Of a stretch of 57,051 nucleotides of DNA, positions 49,241 through 57,051 are shown piece by piece. The translations under genes and the position numbers were made by a program. Origin of the DNA: Eggerthellales bacterium (GTDB lineage Bacteria; Actinomycetota; Coriobacteriia; Coriobacteriales; Eggerthellaceae); assembly GCA_029101185.1 (NCBI GenBank), contig JAQXQN010000104.1, forward strand, positions 1 through 57,051. The letters are read 5' to 3'. Each line of letters starts with the position of its first letter. Within the stretch, counting starts at the first letter, position 1. The notes beneath the pieces are model-generated. The model saw only the letters and a program-made list of their open reading frames with translations. It was not told the origin of the DNA and did no database searches.

Positions 49241-50122
49241 ATGGAACTCCAATCACTCAGAACCTTTGTGGCAGTGGCCCGGCACCTGAGTTTCTCAAAG
49301 GCGGCCGCCCACTTGGACTACTCTCAGGCGGCGGTTACGGTGCAGATCAAGCGCCTGGAGGAAGACCTGGGGGTGCGGCTCTTTGACCGCCTGGGCAAGA
49401 CTATCCGGCTCACCGCCCAGGGTGAGATCTTCTACGACCACGCGGTAGAGGTGCTCAACGCCCTCAAGGAGGCCAAGGCCTCCGTCCATCGGGATGAGGT
49501 CCTTGACGGCACGCTGAGCATCGCTACGGTGGATTCCCTGTGCCTGTCGGTCTTTCCCGACCTGCTGACCCGCTTTCATAGGGCCTATCCCCAGATCAAG
49601 ATCTCCGTCACCACCTCTGCGAGCCCCTTTGTCCTTGAGGCCCTGCAGAACAACACCGTAGACCTGGCCGCAATTGCCGACGAGGACATCAAAGACCCCC
49701 GCTTCATCTGCCGCGCCAGCGCCGAGGAGCAGATGGTCTTCGCCGCCGTGAAGGGCTCCCAGGCTGCCCTGCGCTCCCCCTGCGTCATCGAGGATCTGCT
49801 TGACCTGCCCTTTGTCCTCACCGAGCATGCCAGCTATCGCAACGTCCTTGACTACACCCTGCGCCAACGGGGCCTAAGCGTAGACCCCGTTTTCCAGTGC
49901 AATAACACCGAACTGCTCGCCCATATGTGCCGCCAGGGCGTGGGGATCTCCTTCCTGCCCCGTTACGTCCTCCAGGCGGACTTTGACCGGGGAGACCTAG
50001 TCCGCATTGACGTGAAGAACCTGCACATTCCCATCTCCTGCCAGATCATCCAGCATAAGGACAAGTGGGTCACCCCCGAGATGCAAGCCTTTATTGACTT
50101 TGTCGAAGCGTCCTGGAGCTAA
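49241..50122 (+). CDS. LysR-family transcriptional regulator
   Basis: MELQSLRTFVAVARHLSFSKAAAHLDYSQAAVTVQIKRLEEDLGVRLFDRLGKTIRLT. Confidence 0.96.
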   Translation: MELQSLRTFVAVARHLSFSKAAAHLDYSQAAVTVQIKRLEEDLGVRLFDRLGKTIRLTAQGEIFYDHAVEVLNALKEAKASVHRDEVLDGTLSIATVDSLCLSVFPDLLTRFHRAYPQIKISVTTSASPFVLEALQNNTVDLAAIADEDIKDPRFICRASAEEQMVFAAVKGSQAALRSPCVIEDLLDLPFVLTEHASYRNVLDYTLRQRGLSVDPVFQCNNTELLAHMCRQGVGISFLPRYVLQADFDRGDLVRIDVKNLHIPISCQIIQHKDKWVTPEMQAFIDFVEASWS

Positions 50123-50125
50123 GGC

Positions 50126-50308
50126 CTACTTTTTGCCTGCGCCAAGCATCCTGGCGATCTGGTACGCGGCAAAGCCCACGGCCACATCAATGCACAGTTC
50201 AAGAGCCACCATGCCAATGAGAAGCGGGGTGGGACGGTTGTTCTCATCAAGCAGGGTCACTTCGGTAACGATACCCTCTCCTGCCAGGTCATCCACCAGT
50301 TTCAGCAT
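50126..50308 (-). CDS. Small hypothetical protein (60 aa) with one hydrophobic segment
   Basis: MLKLVDDLAGEGIVTEVTLLDENNRPTPLLIGMVALELCIDVAVGFAAYQIARMLGAGKK; RBS ggagaaagatcg. Confidence 0.65.
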   Translation of the reverse strand: MLKLVDDLAGEGIVTEVTLLDENNRPTPLLIGMVALELCIDVAVGFAAYQIARMLGAGKK

Positions 50309-50438
50309 CGATCTTTCTCCTTTCAGCCACTGCTCGGTTCACCTGCGCCCGCTGCAGATACAGCATGCGCCGGCAGCCGCTTAGGCCTCATCACTGCGGC
50401 GCACCTTGAGCGCATGCGCCGATGGAACCGCATCCTGC

Positions 50439-51185
50439 CTAGAATACCGCCCAGGCCCGCACGGGAAGCCCGGTGGCACCCTGGATATGGGCCCAGGTCA
50501 CGAAGATAATGGCCCCGGCCTCGGGAACCCGATCAAGATTGTTGAGCACCTCAACCTGGCAATGTCCGCCGTCAAGGACGTAACGCTCGCAGATAAGGTC
50601 ATCATGCTCCACGCAGATGTAGGAGGCATCCGTATCAAGGGTCTCATGGCCGTTCATGGCAATGCCCCGCTGCTCGAAGAGATACTGCAGCGCCTCAAGA
50701 GACCAGCCGGGGCAATGCTCCATCCCCGCCTCATCCGCGTTGCACACCGCATCAAAGTCAGGCCAGCGGGAAGACCAGCCGGTGCGCAGGGCCACAAAGG
50801 CGCCTTCGGGAATGGTCCCATGGGCCTGTTCCCAAGCCTTGATGTCCTCCACGGACACGGCCACATCCGGGTTCTCGGCCACCTTTGCCGTAATGTCAAT
50901 CACACACAGCGGCATGGCCATATGCTCCACGCCAAAGGCCTCGGACCCAACCTGCCCGGGAGTAAAGTGGGAGGGAAAGTCAATATGGGTGCCAAACTGG
51001 CCCGGGAACTTATAGGTGTGAATCCTGCAGGCAAGCATGGGGTTATCGTAGTCAAACACCGTCTTGCACAACTCCACCGACCCATCGGGAATGCCGGGCC
51101 AATAGGGACTCTCGTTGGTCAAAGGATGGGTGAGATCCACCCAGGTACGACCCTGCAATGCACGCAGTTGATTCCACAGTTCCAT
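50439..51185 (-). CDS. Cyclase family protein (kynurenine formamidase-like)
   Basis: TWVDLTHPLTNESPYWPG...GQFGTHIDFPSHF metal-binding HxDxPxH motif. Confidence 0.88.
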   Translation of the reverse strand: MELWNQLRALQGRTWVDLTHPLTNESPYWPGIPDGSVELCKTVFDYDNPMLACRIHTYKFPGQFGTHIDFPSHFTPGQVGSEAFGVEHMAMPLCVIDITAKVAENPDVAVSVEDIKAWEQAHGTIPEGAFVALRTGWSSRWPDFDAVCNADEAGMEHCPGWSLEALQYLFEQRGIAMNGHETLDTDASYICVEHDDLICERYVLDGGHCQVEVLNNLDRVPEAGAIIFVTWAHIQGATGLPVRAWAVF

Positions 51186-51252
51186 GGGGCTTCTCCTCTC
51201 ACGAGACGGACGAGAGAATTATACGCCCGAAAGAAGCGTTACCCCCACAGGC

Positions 51253-52299
51253 TTAGAAGAAGCACACCGCCGCGGCGCCCACGCACACCATAAGGACCAC
51301 GGATACGGCCAAGGCGCCCAGAAACGCCACCCGCCCCCTGACAAAGAGCACCTTGAAGTTCACGGTCATTCCCAAAGCCGCCATGGCCATGCCCAAAGTC
51401 AGATAGCTCAAAGACACCAGGGCGGAAAGAAGTTCCTCTCCGAAAGGCAAAAAGGTTCCCGCCACGCTAGCAAGAACGAATCCCACCATAAACCAAGGAA
51501 TGGGGACCTTGCCTCCTGCAGATGCGGCGCCCTCCTTCTTGCGATACCAGATCCCTACGATGATGCACACCGGGGCAAGCAGCAGCACCCGGGAGAGTTT
51601 GGTGATGATTGCGATATCAAGGGCCTCGGGACCTGCGGCGCTGCCTGCAGCAACCGCATGGGCGATCTCATGCAAGGACCCGCCCGCCATAACGCCAAAC
51701 TGATAGGGACTCAGCCCCAAAAGCGGATACGCCACCACCTCAACAAGGGTGAACAGAGTGCCAAGGATGGCCACGATGGCCACTGCCACCACCTTGTTCT
51801 CCTCATGGCGCAGGGTCTGGCCTTTCTCGGAAGGCAGTTGGGAGGCGATGCCCATCACCGCGGCAGCACCGCAAATACCGGTACCCGAGGCGGTAAGGAT
51901 TGCCAGATGCCTGTCCACCTTCAAACGCCTCAGCAGCCAATACGCACCGCAAATAACCGCGGTGACCACCACGGCGGCAAGCAGGATGGTCTTTACGCCT
52001 GCAGCGGCAAGCACCAACAGATTTAACTTAAACCCCAGCAGAATGATGCCAAAACGCAGAAATTTGTTGGAGATGAATCCGATGCCCGCCCGACCGTACT
52101 CAATAGCGGGCCTGAACACCTGGCAAATCATGCCCAGCACCAAAGAGAGCACCAACGCCCCAATCACGGAGATATAGGGTAGTTTGGCCAAATACGAGCC
52201 CAGCAGCGAGCACGCCAGCGTCAAGGCAAACGCCACCACGAAACCCTTTGAGATCACAATCTCCTTCATCCCCGAAAGAACAGCCGATACACGTGCCAA
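51253..52299 (-). CDS. YeiH/PSE family putative sulfate exporter
   Basis: ALVLSLVLGMICQVFRPAIEYGRAGIGFISNKFLRFGIILLGFKLNL...TGTGICGAAAVMGIA...GGSLHEIAHAVAAG. Confidence 0.9.
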   Translation of the reverse strand: MARVSAVLSGMKEIVISKGFVVAFALTLACSLLGSYLAKLPYISVIGALVLSLVLGMICQVFRPAIEYGRAGIGFISNKFLRFGIILLGFKLNLLVLAAAGVKTILLAAVVVTAVICGAYWLLRRLKVDRHLAILTASGTGICGAAAVMGIASQLPSEKGQTLRHEENKVVAVAIVAILGTLFTLVEVVAYPLLGLSPYQFGVMAGGSLHEIAHAVAAGSAAGPEALDIAIITKLSRVLLLAPVCIIVGIWYRKKEGAASAGGKVPIPWFMVGFVLASVAGTFLPFGEELLSALVSLSYLTLGMAMAALGMTVNFKVLFVRGRVAFLGALAVSVVLMVCVGAAAVCFF

Positions 52300-52412
52300 C
52301 AGAAAACCTCCTCATAGAAAAAACCGGGTTACTGTACCACGATTCAGCTGGCGAAGCGTCCAGGACCCAGGAAAGCAAAAAGGCCAGACATCTGTCTGAC
52401 CTGGGAATTCAG

Positions 52413-52488
52413 TGGTGGACCGTCGGGGACTCGAACCCCGGACCTTGGGATTAAGAGTCCCCTGCTCTACCAACTAAGCTAACGGTCC
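52413..52488 (-). tRNA. tRNA-Lys (anticodon CUU), CCA encoded
   Basis: GGACCGTTAGCTTAGTTGGTAGAGCAGGGGACTCTTAATCCCAAGGTCCGGGGTTCGAGTCCCCGACGGTCCACCA. Confidence 0.96.
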
Positions 52489-52581
52489 AAGTGCGTTATG
52501 TAGTGCGCTCTCAAAAAGCGCTTGGCTATCTTACTCTCACCATACATGATTGTCAACAGCCAATCTAGAAATATTCACATC

Positions 52582-52659
52582 TGGGGTGGGTGATCGGATT
52601 CGAACCGACGACCTCCAGAGCCACAATCTGGCGCCCTAACCAACTAGGCCACACCCACC
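52582..52659 (-). tRNA. tRNA-His (anticodon GUG), CCA encoded
   Basis: GTGGGTGTGGCCTAGTTGGTTAGGGCGCCAGATTGTGGCTCTGGAGGTCGTCGGTTCGAATCCGATCACCCACCCCA. Confidence 0.94.
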
Positions 52660-52802
52660 ATTTGACGTGCGGGAATTAAGTATAGGGCTTTCAACTCATA
52701 TTGCAAGCACTTTTTTTCAAGAGCCCACAAATACTTTCCTCCACTCCCCCAATTACGCCCCGATTATCCCGAAGTTAATAGAGTATAATGACCGAACGTC
52801 TC

Positions 52803-52878
52803 GCCCTCGTGGCTCAACGGATAGAGCACCGGACTTCTAATCCGATGGTTGCAGGTTCGAATCCCGCCGGGGGCACCA
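52803..52878 (+). tRNA. tRNA-Arg (anticodon UCU), CCA encoded
   Basis: GCCCTCGTGGCTCAACGGATAGAGCACCGGACTTCTAATCCGATGGTTGCAGGTTCGAATCCCGCCGGGGGCACCA. Confidence 0.95.
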
Positions 52879-52887
52879 CCTATCATG

Positions 52888-52924
52888 AGGCCTCCTGAGC
52901 CGTCCAGGCCCAGGAGGCCTTTTC
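52888..52924 (+). terminator. Terminator after tRNA-Arg
   Basis: AGGCCTCCTG...CAGGAGGCCTTTT. Confidence 0.9.
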
Positions 52925-52965
52925 TGTCTGCAGCATGGCGCCCTTTCGACAAGAAACGCTCCAGC

Positions 52966-53025
52966 AAGGCACCTTTCGGCTAAGTACCTTTCGGCTAAGT
53001 ACCTTTCGGCAAGGCACCCTTCGAC
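52966..53025. repeat. 15-16-bp tandem repeat (4 units) resembling degenerate copies of the dispersed CGAAGCGTCC motif
   Basis: AAGGCACCTTTCGGCT / AAGTACCTTTCGGCT / AAGTACCTTTCGGC / AAGGCACCCTTCGAC. Confidence 0.9.
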
Positions 53026-53163
53026 ACCATGCCTGAATACACCCATGAGGGCAACGGGCTTCTAACGCAGGGTGACATTTTGGAAAGGAAAGGAAGGGCG
53101 CAAGGGCGCGGGCTGGGCGGGTGGTTGATAATGCGACACGTTACTTCAACCCGAGGAGGTACC

Positions 53164-54252
53164 ATGGACGACAAGACCAGCCAGTCACCGTTCGATCCCG
53201 TGGGACAGAATACCCAGGCAGCACCTAACGGATACCCTAGCTCAACGCCATACGTGTCCCAGAACCCCGCCGCTCACGAATACCAGAACGCCTCTACCAA
53301 CGGGTATCAAGCCCCCCCTGCAGGCGGGTACCAGAGCGCTTCGGCATACGGATATTCAGGCGGCTATTACCAGCCCAACCAGGGATACGGCTATGTGAGC
53401 CCTGTTCCATCTGCTACAGGGGCCATCGTCTGCGGCGTCTGCGCCATCCTGTTCTCGTGGATTCCCCTGGTAGGTATCATCCTGGGCATTGTGGCCATTG
53501 CGCTCGCGTCGAGCCATCGCAAGAAGTACGGCAAGAACGGCTCGTCTACCGGCGGCAAAATCTGCGGCATTGTCGGCATCGCGATCAACCTGGTCTTCGG
53601 GATTCTTACGGCTCTTCTGGTGGCCTTTGGCGCCATGTTCTACGACCAGGTGAGAAACTACGCCTATGATGAGAGCATCACCTATCCCCTGTCCTTTACT
53701 GAGGCCGAATACGTGGCAGACCCCTCCCTTGAAACGGACCTAAATCAGATTGAGGATTTGATCAACACCTCGTTTACCCAGCTGTTCAACGCCCCCGACG
53801 CCGCACTGTACCCCTTTGCCGCCGCAGCGGATGAGGATTTTCGGGATCGCTACGGGGTTAGCCTCTCGGAGATCGGGGTTGACCCTATTGACGTGGTCCG
53901 GTGGTGCGTCGAAGACGGAAGCTTCCATATCCAGTCTTCCAGCATTCAGACTTTCTCTGACCCCTCCGACGCCAACTATGGCAACGGCTGGGTTGACGTG
54001 TCTTTGACCATGCGGGATATCACGGCCCTCAACGACACCATTGAAACCGCCTATAGCACCAGAGGCATTGACCTTTCCACCCCGGCTGGAAAAGATCAGA
54101 TGGGTCAGATTGTCACCGAAGCCCTAATGGAGTGCAACCAGACCTGTGAGTACACCTTTGAAGTGCAGTTGACCAAGGTAAACGGAACATGGACCCTTGA
54201 CATTGAATCCTGGAACAACCTAGAAGAGGCCTTCTACCAGGTATTCTATTAA
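53164..54252 (+). CDS. DUF4190-domain membrane protein with Tyr/Gln-rich N-terminus
   Basis: MDDKTSQSPFDPVG...GAIVCGVCAILFSWIPLVGIILGIVAIALASSHRKKYG; RBS cgaggaggt at proper spacing. Confidence 0.85.
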   Translation: MDDKTSQSPFDPVGQNTQAAPNGYPSSTPYVSQNPAAHEYQNASTNGYQAPPAGGYQSASAYGYSGGYYQPNQGYGYVSPVPSATGAIVCGVCAILFSWIPLVGIILGIVAIALASSHRKKYGKNGSSTGGKICGIVGIAINLVFGILTALLVAFGAMFYDQVRNYAYDESITYPLSFTEAEYVADPSLETDLNQIEDLINTSFTQLFNAPDAALYPFAAAADEDFRDRYGVSLSEIGVDPIDVVRWCVEDGSFHIQSSSIQTFSDPSDANYGNGWVDVSLTMRDITALNDTIETAYSTRGIDLSTPAGKDQMGQIVTEALMECNQTCEYTFEVQLTKVNGTWTLDIESWNNLEEAFYQVFY

Positions 54253-54277
54253 TAACCCAGGTATTCTATTAATAACC
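54238..54277. repeat. 20-bp perfect tandem duplication spanning the stop codon
   Basis: CAGGTATTCTATTAATAACC x2. Confidence 0.95.
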
Positions 54278-54337
54278 GCCGTGGGGTCCCGTTGGCCAAA
54301 CAGAGAGGCTGAATGATCAAGACCCTTAACGATCCCG

Positions 54338-55156
54338 CTAGAGCAGGCTGTGGGCAAGGCTCACGACCTGCTCTATGCGTATCGGTTCAGAGTCGGGCAG
54401 ACTAGAATCAAAAACAAGCCACCCCAGGTACTCGATGTTACCCTCAGGACCTCGAATGGGAGAATGGGTCAGGCCTCGGACCTGATAGCCCGCCGCACCT
54501 GCCGTCGCAAACACCTTTTGAATCACATCCACATGGACCCGGCCATCCCTGACCACGCCCTTCTTACCCACCCGCTGGGCGCCCGCCTCAAACTGGGGCT
54601 TTATCAGGCACACCACCTGGGCACCAGTGCCAAGCAGAGGGGTGATGGCGGGCAAAATCAGATCAAGAGAGATAAAGGACACGTCGATACTGACAAAATC
54701 AAGGGGTTCAGGTATCTGTTCCCGGGTCAAATGCCGGGCATTAACCCCTTCAAGACTAACCACCCGCTCATCCTGGCGCAGTTTTGGCGCAAGCTGATCA
54801 TGGCCCACATCCACCGCAAACACCCGACGGGCCCCGTTTTGCAGCATGCAGTCGGTGAAGCCTCCCGTGGAGGCGCCGCAATCCATGGCCACCGCACCCT
54901 GGAGGGATATGTCGAAGCGTTCTAGGGCCCGTTCCAGCTTCAGTCCCCCGCGGCTCACGTAGCGCAGGGTTTCGCCTCTGATTTCAATCTGATCCTCCAA
55001 TCCCACCGGGATGCTGGGCTTTCCCGCCAGCTTTCCGTTGACATAGACCAGATTGTCCGCGATGGCCTGCTGAGCCTTCTGCCGTGATGCCATGAGGGCA
55101 CGCTTCGCTATGGCAACATCAAGCCGCAAAACGTCGGGCTGCTGCGCGGAAGCCAT
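54338..55156 (-). CDS. tlyA: TlyA family rRNA (cytidine-2'-O)-methyltransferase
   Basis: LDVAIAKRALMASRQKAQQAIADNLVYVNGKLAGKPS...MDCGASTGGFTDCMLQNGARRVFAVDVGHDQL. Confidence 0.94.
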   Translation of the reverse strand: MASAQQPDVLRLDVAIAKRALMASRQKAQQAIADNLVYVNGKLAGKPSIPVGLEDQIEIRGETLRYVSRGGLKLERALERFDISLQGAVAMDCGASTGGFTDCMLQNGARRVFAVDVGHDQLAPKLRQDERVVSLEGVNARHLTREQIPEPLDFVSIDVSFISLDLILPAITPLLGTGAQVVCLIKPQFEAGAQRVGKKGVVRDGRVHVDVIQKVFATAGAAGYQVRGLTHSPIRGPEGNIEYLGWLVFDSSLPDSEPIRIEQVVSLAHSLL

Positions 55157-55166
55157 CCCCCACGCC

Positions 55167-55868
55167 CTATTCTGCTAGATAGGCCTTGAGGACCTGGCAG
55201 GTGAACTCAAAGGCGGCCTGGGATGCCGCATCCCTATTGACCTCGTAATTTGCCCAGCCATCATGCAGCGGGGTATCGGTGATGCCTCGCAGGGAGATGA
55301 AGGGCACCCCATTGGCAAAGCAGGTCTGGGCCAGAGAGGCGGATTCCATATCCACCGCGGTAGGAGCGAACCGCTTGAGAATGGAGCTCCTGTTGGAGTC
55401 ATCCACAAACACCTCTCCTGAGACCATAGGCCCAAAATGGACGGGGCGGTCCGTTTGCGTAGCGGCAAAGCGTGCGGCCTCAAGCAGGCCGCCATCGGCG
55501 GCAAAGTGCCCACAGGGATAGAAGGGATAGGACTCCTCAAGCATCATCTTCACATCCAGGTCATGGTGGATGTAGGTGGTGCCCACCGCCAGGTCAATCA
55601 GGTCAAGGGCCTCATCAAGTCCGCCTGCGGTGCCAGGATTGATGATTACCTGGGCGCCAAAGCGGTCCACGGCAATCTGGGCGGCCATGGCGGCGTTGGT
55701 CTTTGCGATGCCAAAACAGGTAAGCACCACAGGCATTCCCTCAAGGGTTCCACAGACGTACTCAAGAAGGGCGGCCTTGGTGATGTGGGTGTCCTGCATA
55801 TGGGACAAAAACGGCGCCGCCTCCGACTGGGTGGCGCACAATAAGGCAATCACGGGAGCGTTGGTCAT
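55167..55868 (-). CDS. mtnN: 5'-methylthioadenosine/S-adenosylhomocysteine nucleosidase
   Basis: VIALLCATQSEAAPFL...VINPGTAGGLDEALDLIDLAVGTTYIHHDLDV...VDMESASLAQTC. Confidence 0.88.
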   Translation of the reverse strand: MTNAPVIALLCATQSEAAPFLSHMQDTHITKAALLEYVCGTLEGMPVVLTCFGIAKTNAAMAAQIAVDRFGAQVIINPGTAGGLDEALDLIDLAVGTTYIHHDLDVKMMLEESYPFYPCGHFAADGGLLEAARFAATQTDRPVHFGPMVSGEVFVDDSNRSSILKRFAPTAVDMESASLAQTCFANGVPFISLRGITDTPLHDGWANYEVNRDAASQAAFEFTCQVLKAYLAE

Positions 55869-55883
55869 AGGTCCTCCGTCCTG

Positions 55884-56261
55884 CTACTTCTCGTTCTCGG
55901 CCTCGAAATCAATGGTGGGAGCGTCGTTCCAGACCTCCTCGAGCCGATAATAGTCCCTGCCCTCAGGCTGGAAGCAGTGGACGATAAAATCGCCGTAATC
56001 GAGCAGAGCCCAAAATCCCTCCTCTGCCCCCTCGATGCCAAAAGGCTTCACGCCCGCCTGCTTGACCATCTCGTCTTGGATGTTGTCAAGCACGGCGGCA
56101 ACCTGCCTGTTGTTCTGAGCGGTGACAATCAGGAAGTAGTCCGTCTCCCCCATCAGGTCCGAGACGTCCTGGATAATCATGTCAACGGCCTTCTTATCGT
56201 CTGCGGCCCGGGCGGCAATGAGCACCTTGTCACGAGCGGTCAGGCCTTTATCCTGTGCCAT
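55884..56261 (-). CDS. rsfS: Ribosome silencing factor RsfS
   Basis: DKKAVDMIIQDVSDLMGETDYFLIVTAQNNRQVAAVLDNIQDEM...ALLDYGDFIVHCF. Confidence 0.94.
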   Translation of the reverse strand: MAQDKGLTARDKVLIAARAADDKKAVDMIIQDVSDLMGETDYFLIVTAQNNRQVAAVLDNIQDEMVKQAGVKPFGIEGAEEGFWALLDYGDFIVHCFQPEGRDYYRLEEVWNDAPTIDFEAENEK

Positions 56262-56375
56262 TGGTGTCCTTTCTATCTGTATGGCGAAGGGTACCTCCCC
56301 CCGCCGGTATTCACATGCGCAATTCAGCGCCGAACTGGGTATTGTACAGGGCAAGCCCCGCCGGCGCAGGAGCCA

Positions 56376-57041
56376 TCAGGAGTTCTCCAGAACTTCGGCC
56401 TGCCTGTCTGCCTTGTCTGCCTTGCATTGCCTGTCTGCCTTGCCTGCCCTGCACTGCACCAGATGGTTGTAGATGTTCACGGACTCGGGATATATAGTCC
56501 TGTCCGTGTGCAGCAGATTGAGCACCGTCTCCTTGTAGGCCTGGTAGTACAGCTCATCAAGGGATACTTCGCCAAGAAGACGCCGAAGCCTGACCGCTGA
56601 ATCAAAGGTTCGGTTGGGCTCTATCAAATCCGCGGTGAACACCACCATGTCTAGGGGGGACATGTCCTCAGCCCCGCAGGTGTGCCGCTCGATGGCCTGG
56701 AGAATCTCCGGGTCAAGGCCAGAAAACTCCTGACCGAGGGTGGCTGCGGCGGTGAAGGAGTGGAGCACCCCGGGCATGGACTGCCGCACGTACGCATCGG
56801 CCAGATTCAACTCCTGAGCCTTGTGCCGCAGCTGGTCAAAACTGAGGGCCTTGTCCCAGTCGTGTAAGAGCCCGGCCAGGGCGGCCTTGCGCTGGTCTAC
56901 GCCGTAGATTCGCGCCATAGTACGGGCGGTCTCGCACACCCCGACGCTGTGCTCGTAGCGAGAGGGCTTGAGTCGCTGGCGAACCCGCTGGTCAATGGCG
57001 TTGAGTTCTGGATCGGTGAATCGTGCCATGTGCTGATGCAT
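56376..57041 (-). CDS. yqeK: YqeK family HD-domain bis(5'-nucleosyl)-tetraphosphatase
   Basis: LKPSRYEHSVGVCETARTMARIYGVDQRKAALAGLLHDWDKALSF. Confidence 0.9.
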   Translation of the reverse strand: MHQHMARFTDPELNAIDQRVRQRLKPSRYEHSVGVCETARTMARIYGVDQRKAALAGLLHDWDKALSFDQLRHKAQELNLADAYVRQSMPGVLHSFTAAATLGQEFSGLDPEILQAIERHTCGAEDMSPLDMVVFTADLIEPNRTFDSAVRLRRLLGEVSLDELYYQAYKETVLNLLHTDRTIYPESVNIYNHLVQCRAGKADRQCKADKADRQAEVLENS

Positions 57042-57051
57042 CTCCTGAGGT

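Noticed and set aside
49241-52299. LysR-cyclase-YeiH region as a catabolic island
   Set aside because: Genes are individually ordinary and oriented differently; no mobile-element or regulatory evidence links them.
52837-53046. Minus-strand ORF with LAERY pentapeptide repeats
   Set aside because: It simply translates the 15-bp DNA repeat and crosses tRNA-Arg and its terminator; not a credible protein.
53164-54252. DUF4190 protein as a novel effector
   Set aside because: Tyr/Gln-rich tail plus DUF4190 helices are common in Actinobacteria; nothing in the neighbourhood suggests secretion or toxicity.

Overview
The window looks like a housekeeping-rich actinobacterial chromosome segment. Gene content and order suggest Coriobacteriia, but that is inference. 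Almost all genes are on the minus strand. It opens with the 3' end of an IS3-family transposase, then uvrA, a NarL-type two-component pair, a xerC-like recombinase, trmFO, dprA, comM(yifB), yraN, rnhB, rplS, ybeY, rsmE, dgk, mtaB, dnaJ (with an in-frame amber codon), hrcA (CIRCE upstream), dusB, hemW, lepA, engB, rpsT (+), holA, comEC, comEA, thiI, rpoZ, gmk, mihF, the pyr operon, recO, valS, clpX, clpP, tig, four tRNAs, a LysR regulator and tail genes ending in yqeK. Two linked observations stand out. (1) The non-palindromic 10-mer CGAAGCGTCC occurs 14 times exactly by my manual scan (both strands), where about 0.1-0.2 is expected by chance. Its extended consensus is roughly [A/C]TGN-CGAAGCGTCC. 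It occurs in different reading frames, in intergenic DNA, and often at gene ends or in variable linkers, which resembles a DNA-uptake-sequence or Chi-like element. (2) A conserved ~45-50 bp element (core minus strand GAACC-N3-CAG-N3-CCGCTyATyCATTTGAAAGAT) lies upstream of both competence transcription units (yraN-comM-dprA and comEA-comEC). Together they raise the hypothesis of a natural transformation regulon with its own uptake/recombination sequence. I know of no description of one in this lineage, and no search was run. Other points are small tandem duplications at gene termini and linkers, and an orphan hydrogenase-maturation protease.
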